NCBI GenBank assembly: GCA_031119205.1
Contig: JAVHYF010000023.1
Location: 1 to 64,000, forward strand
DNA length: 64,000 nucleotides
Origin: Moraxellaceae bacterium
GTDB lineage: Bacteria > Pseudomonadota > Gammaproteobacteria > Burkholderiales > Rhodocyclaceae
Reading direction: 5' to 3'
Position 1 is the stretch's first letter, and every line of letters begins with the position of its first letter. The position numbers and the translations under genes were made by a program. Shown here one piece after another: positions 60,266 through 64,000 of the stretch. The notes under the pieces were generated by a model. That model did not search any database and was not told the origin of the DNA. It saw nothing but the letters and a program-made list of their open reading frames with translations.

Positions 60266-61915
60266 TCAGGGCCGCGTCTGCGGGTGCGCGGCGAGCAAGT
60301 GCCTGACCAGTGGCGGCTCGCTGCCTGCATGGAAGGCACGCACCCGCGCCTGCAGATCCGCGTCCGCCACCGACACGCGGTGATGCTGGCGTTGATGCTC
60401 CGCCCAGGACGCGACAAGGAAGTGCTCGACGAAGACACCGGGACGTGCGAGGTCTTCATACCCCCCCCACTGCCAGGCCCCATCGCGCAGGCGCTGCGGC
60501 GAGAACTCATGCAGCGCACGCAGGAAGCCCGCCACGCCCTGTGGCGGCACCTGGTACTCGACGGTGATCAGCACCGGGCCGATGTCGCGATCGACCTGCT
60601 CGCTGTCGAGCCGATGCGCCATTTCCGGCGCCAGCACCGGTAGCGGCCAGTGGCCGGATGGGCTGAGATCGGGCTCACCTTCCGGCAGCGGACGTCGCCA
60701 GGCCAGCAGGCAGGCAATACCGCCCAGCCCCGCCGCGCCCCACAACGCCATCGGCACACCTGCCAGATCCGCAATCTGTCCCCACAGGAAGCTGCCCGCC
60801 GCCATGGCACCGTAGAAGACGCTCAGGTACAGCGCGAGGCCACGGCCGCGCACCCAGTTCGGCAACTGCGTCTGCGCCGTGACGTTGGCAATCGTCAGCA
60901 CCACGATCCACGCCGCGCCGGCCAGCACCATCACCGCCGCGGCGGCCACCTGCTCGCGCACCGCGGCAAGCAGCACCAGCACCAGCACCGTGGCCACCAG
61001 CCCACCGCGCAGCGTCGTCTCCGCAGACCAGCGCGCGCGCAGTGACGGCAACAGGATGGCGCCGGCCACTGCGCCTGCTCCCACACAACTCAGCAGCACG
61101 CCGTAATAGCCCGGCCCGCCACCCAGCTCGCGGCGCGCGATGATCGGCAGCAAGGCCCACCAGGCGCTGGCGAAGATGAAGAAGCTGCCGGCCCGCAACA
61201 ACACTCGCTGCAACGCAGGCGCATGCCACGCGTAGCGCAGACCTGCCCGCATGGCCGCGCCGATCTGTTCCGGCGTACCCGCGGCAGCCGGCGCACTCGC
61301 GCCCTTCCACCACCACAGGGCGCCGATGACGGCGAGGTAGCTGAGCGCGTCCAGGTAAAAAGTAGCCGCCACGCCCAGGCTGGCGACCACCACGCCGCCA
61401 AGGGCCGGACCGATGGCGCGCGAGACGTTGAGCCCCATGCTGTTCAGGGCCACTGCCGAGCGCAGCAAGGGGCGCTCCACCAGCAGGGGGGTGAGCGACT
61501 GCTGCACTGGCTGGGTCAGGGCCACGCCGATGCCCGCGCACATCAGGCCGAGCACCAGCAGCACCGGCGTCATCGCGCCCGCGTGGGTCACCACGCCCAG
61601 CGCAGCCGCCACCAGGCCGAGCGCGATGTTGATGCCGATGAGCAGGCGACGGCGATCCACGATGTCGGCCAGCGCACCGGCCGGCAGTGACAGCAGGAAG
61701 ATGGGCAGCGTGGTGGCGACCTGCACCATCGCCACCGCCGTGGCCGACGGCGACAGCGTGGTCATCAACCAGCCGGCGCCCACGTCACGCATCCAGGTGC
61801 CCATGTTGGCGACCAGCATCGCGAACCACATGATGGTGAACACGCGCTGGCGGAACGGCGCCCAGGGCGATGAGGTGGCCGGCGCCGCCGTGGTGGCGAG
61901 CGAAGTGTCGTTCAT
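60266..61915 (-). CDS. MFS exporter with C-terminal soluble domain (MFS_3 / EntS-like)
   Basis: A 549-residue major facilitator. Twelve membrane helices occupy about residues 20-420. The MFS A-motif is in LADIVDRRRLL. It belongs to the group named transmembrane secretion effector. The last 120 residues form a soluble alpha/beta domain with VLITVEYQVPPQGVAGFLRAL and FLVASWAEHQRQH, resembling an antibiotic-biosynthesis monooxygenase dimer fold; this fusion is known in the group. The substrate may be a siderophore or drug. DoxX lies 31 bp upstream on the same strand. Confidence 0.88.
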   Translation of the reverse strand: MNDTSLATTAAPATSSPWAPFRQRVFTIMWFAMLVANMGTWMRDVGAGWLMTTLSPSATAVAMVQVATTLPIFLLSLPAGALADIVDRRRLLIGINIALGLVAAALGVVTHAGAMTPVLLVLGLMCAGIGVALTQPVQQSLTPLLVERPLLRSAVALNSMGLNVSRAIGPALGGVVVASLGVAATFYLDALSYLAVIGALWWWKGASAPAAAGTPEQIGAAMRAGLRYAWHAPALQRVLLRAGSFFIFASAWWALLPIIARRELGGGPGYYGVLLSCVGAGAVAGAILLPSLRARWSAETTLRGGLVATVLVLVLLAAVREQVAAAAVMVLAGAAWIVVLTIANVTAQTQLPNWVRGRGLALYLSVFYGAMAAGSFLWGQIADLAGVPMALWGAAGLGGIACLLAWRRPLPEGEPDLSPSGHWPLPVLAPEMAHRLDSEQVDRDIGPVLITVEYQVPPQGVAGFLRALHEFSPQRLRDGAWQWGGYEDLARPGVFVEHFLVASWAEHQRQHHRVSVADADLQARVRAFHAGSEPPLVRHLLAAHPQTRP

Positions 61916-61946
61916 GCCTGTGTCTCCTTCACGGAATGCCTGCCAC

Positions 61947-62363
61947 TCACACCCGGCTCAGGTGCCACCAGGCAACGAACAGCAGGCCGCAAGTCAGCGC
62001 CACGTGCTCGACGAAGATGTTCGTTTGCTGAAAACGTGCGACGCCCCGCTTCTTCCAGAACGCATGCACCATGAGGCTCGCGCTGAACGTGAAGGCGGCG
62101 AGCGCCAATGCGCCCAGCGCGGCGGGCCAACCGGCCAACACGATGACGGCCACGGACGCGCACAGCTGCAGTGCAATCGTCATCACCGCGAACACGGCCG
62201 GCCGCGGAAAGCCCAGGCCGGCGAACTCCTCCACCGCGCCCGCGAAACGGAAGCTCTTGAGTACACCGCTGATCAGGTAAGGCAGGCACAGGCCGGCGAT
62301 GAGCAGACGCGCAACCAGGTCCGGCGCCAGCGCGGCATGGCTCAATGCATCGCTGGGCGGCAT
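61947..62363 (-). CDS. DoxX family membrane protein
   Basis: A 138-residue protein with four membrane helices, a DoxX-like layout. RLLIAGLCLPYLISGVLKSF and EEFAGLGFPRPAVFAVM are family blocks, and HAFWKKRGVARFQQTNIFVEH is the conserved loop. DoxX proteins are linked to quinone-dependent or redox stress functions, but the exact role is unknown. It lies between the MFS gene and the amidohydrolase on the same strand. Confidence 0.87.
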   Translation of the reverse strand: MPPSDALSHAALAPDLVARLLIAGLCLPYLISGVLKSFRFAGAVEEFAGLGFPRPAVFAVMTIALQLCASVAVIVLAGWPAALGALALAAFTFSASLMVHAFWKKRGVARFQQTNIFVEHVALTCGLLFVAWWHLSRV

Positions 62364-62436
62364 TCCCGTCTCCTTGCATCACGGGTCAACACGTGCCGGA
62401 GGCGGGGCATTGAACCCGTCATCCGTCGCATCGGCA

Positions 62437-64000
62437 TCACCACGCGCAGCCGCAACCCAGCGCCCCCCAGAACGCGCTGCGGTCACTGGCCGGCACCGCA
62501 GCCTGGCTGGCGAAGAGGTGACGATGACCATGCACGCCACAGGGTGCGGCACAACATGCCGTGCGTGCGACAGCGGCGGCGCTTGCGCTGTTGTGCGACG
62601 CGGGCAGCTGACGGTACCGCACCGGCGACCAGTCGGGGCTGGGCGTGGGCATCGGCGGCGCCAGTTCCTCGAAGCCCTCCGTGCCATGCACCACCTTGCC
62701 ACCCACCACCGTCAGCACGCTGGACAGGGCCTTGATGTCGCTCTGGGGAATCGCGAAATAGTCGGCGCTCAGCGCGACGAAATCGGCGTACTGCCCGGCG
62801 ATCAACGCGCCCTTGCGACCGTTCTCGGTGGAGAACCATGCACTGCCTTCGGTGTAGAGGCGCAGCGCTGTTTCGCGGTCCAGCAGGCTGGCCTGCGGAT
62901 ACAGCTTCGTGCCGCCGACCGTCTCGCCGGTGACCAGCCATTGCAGGCCCACCCAGGGGTTGTAGCTGGCCACGCGCGTGGCATCGGTGCCCATGCCCAC
63001 CGGCAGGCCGGCTTCCAGCATCTTCTTCACCGGCGGCGTGCGCTCGGTGGCGGCGCGGCCGTAGCGCTCCTGGAAGTACTCCCCCTGGTAGGCCATGCGG
63101 TGCTGGATCGCGATACCGCCGCCCAGTGCGCGGATACGCTCGATGTTGCGTTCGCTGATGGTCTCGGCGTGGTCGATGATCCAGTTCAGCCCGGTCAGTG
63201 GCACCTCGGCGTGCACGCGCTCGAACACGTCGAGCACGCGGGTGATGGACTCGTCGTAGGTGGCGTGGGTGCGGAAGGGCCAGCGGTTGGCGGCCAGCAC
63301 GCGCGTCACTTCGACGAGCTCCTGCTCCATGGTCGCCGACAGGTCGGGCCGCGGCTCGCGGAAGTCCTCGAAATCGGCCGCCGAGAACACCAGCATCTCA
63401 CCCGCGCCGTTATGGCGGAAGAAGCCTGCGGTCTCGCGCTCGCCGTCACCGGGACGGACCAGCCGCGCCCATTGCACGAAGTCGTCCTTCTCCTGCTTCG
63501 GCCGCTGGGTGAACAGGTTGTAGGCCACACGCACGGTCAGTTCGCCTGCGTTGGCCAGCTTGCGGATGATGCCGTAGTCATCCGGGTAGTTCTGGAAGCC
63601 ACCACCCGCGTCGATCACCGAAGTGATGCCCAGCCGGTTCAGCTCGCGCATATACAGACGCGTGGAGTTCTCCTGGTCCTCCGGCGACAGGCGCGGGCCC
63701 TTGGCCAGGGTCGCGTAGAGGATCATCGCATTCGGCTTCGCCACCAGCAGGCCGGTGGGTTCGCCACGTGCATCGCGCTGGATCTCCCCGCCCGGCGGGT
63801 TCGGCGTGTCCTTCGTGTAACCCACGGCGCGCAACGCGGCGGCGTTCAGCAAGGCGCGGTCGTACAGGTGGAGGATGAACACCGGCGTGTCCGGCGCGGC
63901 CTCGTTGATCTCCTGCAGCGTCGGCAAGCGCTTCTCGGCGAATTGCCACTCGCTGAAGCCACCGACCACGCGCACCCATTGCGGCGCAGGCGTGCGCAGT
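62437..64000 (-). CDS. Amidohydrolase family protein (YtcJ-like), 5' truncated by the window edge
   Basis: At least 520 residues of a metal-dependent amidohydrolase; the N-terminus and the first metal-binding HxH lie outside the window. Recognised parts are FILHLYDRALLNAAAL, TSVIDAGGGFQNYPDD, the metal ligand HAETISERN, VGMGTDATRVASYNPW and the terminal QYADFVALSADYFAIP. The C-terminus has a Cys/His-rich tail (TACCAAPCGVHGHRH and WGALGCGCAW) found in a subgroup of these enzymes and possibly binding a metal. The likely substrate is an N-acyl or cyclic amide compound. A signal peptide cannot be judged. Confidence 0.88.
   Translation of the reverse strand, partial: LRTPAPQWVRVVGGFSEWQFAEKRLPTLQEINEAAPDTPVFILHLYDRALLNAAALRAVGYTKDTPNPPGGEIQRDARGEPTGLLVAKPNAMILYATLAKGPRLSPEDQENSTRLYMRELNRLGITSVIDAGGGFQNYPDDYGIIRKLANAGELTVRVAYNLFTQRPKQEKDDFVQWARLVRPGDGERETAGFFRHNGAGEMLVFSAADFEDFREPRPDLSATMEQELVEVTRVLAANRWPFRTHATYDESITRVLDVFERVHAEVPLTGLNWIIDHAETISERNIERIRALGGGIAIQHRMAYQGEYFQERYGRAATERTPPVKKMLEAGLPVGMGTDATRVASYNPWVGLQWLVTGETVGGTKLYPQASLLDRETALRLYTEGSAWFSTENGRKGALIAGQYADFVALSADYFAIPQSDIKALSSVLTVVGGKVVHGTEGFEELAPPMPTPSPDWSPVRYRQLPASHNSASAAAVARTACCAAPCGVHGHRHLFASQAAVPASDRSAFWGALGCGCAW

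Noticed and set aside
1-64000. CRISPR arrays, insertion sequences, prophage genes, tRNA or rRNA genes
   Set aside because: No regularly spaced repeats, transposase motifs, integrase or phage structural genes, or tRNA/rRNA signatures were recognised by reading both strands. A tRNA search program could still find something missed here.

Overview
The window is GC-rich, densely coded chromosomal DNA that looks betaproteobacterial. The main grounds are the sspA-sspB pair beside petABC, the dnaX-ybaB-recR cluster, an EF-G paralogue that stands alone, and oxygen-independent ubiquinone genes (ubiUVT). No rRNA, tRNA, CRISPR array, insertion sequence or phage gene was recognised. Genus-level placement (for example Rhodocyclales versus Burkholderiales) is not possible from this sequence alone. 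Many neighbouring genes overlap by 4 nt (ATGA) or 1 nt (TGATG), so operon limits are fairly clear.

Layout. 1-5.3 kb: the end of rpmB, then rpmG and a terminator, DAHP synthase, a DUF1015 protein, hisC and a GT4 glycosyltransferase. 5.3-9.4 kb (minus): petABC (bc1 complex) followed by sspA-sspB. 9.5-13.5 kb (minus): a MASE1/CHASE/3xPAS histidine kinase with its single-domain response regulator. 13.9-17.6 kb: a HAD phosphatase, an exported protein of unknown function, a J-like protein without the HPD motif, fabI and a MaoC-type hydratase.

17.6-28.3 kb is the main accessory block. Two complete TRAP transporters (dctPQM) and an arylmalonate-decarboxylase/maleate-isomerase-like enzyme lie on the minus strand. 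Divergent from them are a GntR/FCD regulator, a racemase-like protein lacking both catalytic cysteines, a PuuE-like deacetylase and a hydratase/FAH-like enzyme. The shared intergenic region has a good promoter embedded in inverted repeats that are probably the GntR operator. This looks like an uptake-and-breakdown system for an unidentified small carboxylate or ureide.

28-34 kb: a DsbA-like protein, oligogalacturonide lyase, ubiU-ubiV-ubiT (anaerobic ubiquinone synthesis, with an FNR-like site upstream) and truC. 34-40.3 kb: an ABC exporter, recR, a lipoprotein, ybaB, dnaX, and two tandem copies of a small Trp-rich protein family I do not recognise. 40.4-44.4 kb: nitrate/nitrite-type ABC uptake genes (nrtA, nrtB, nrtD) behind what appears to be a complete control region: an NtrC-like site, a sigma-54 promoter, an ANTAR-type hairpin and an intrinsic terminator, with the ANTAR regulator (nasT type) immediately upstream.

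44.7-48.2 kb: two alginate/uronate polysaccharide lyases (PL17-like and Alginate_lyase-family) with a LacI-type half-site upstream. 48.4-57.7 kb: aconitase, small genes of unknown function, a class I amidotransferase, a MOSC protein, the EF-G paralogue with a clear promoter and terminator, and an LpxR-like lipid A deacylase. 57.7-64 kb: a nitronate monooxygenase operon containing a VOC gene broken by one in-frame amber codon, OsmC, an MFS exporter, DoxX and the 3' part of an amidohydrolase that runs off the window.
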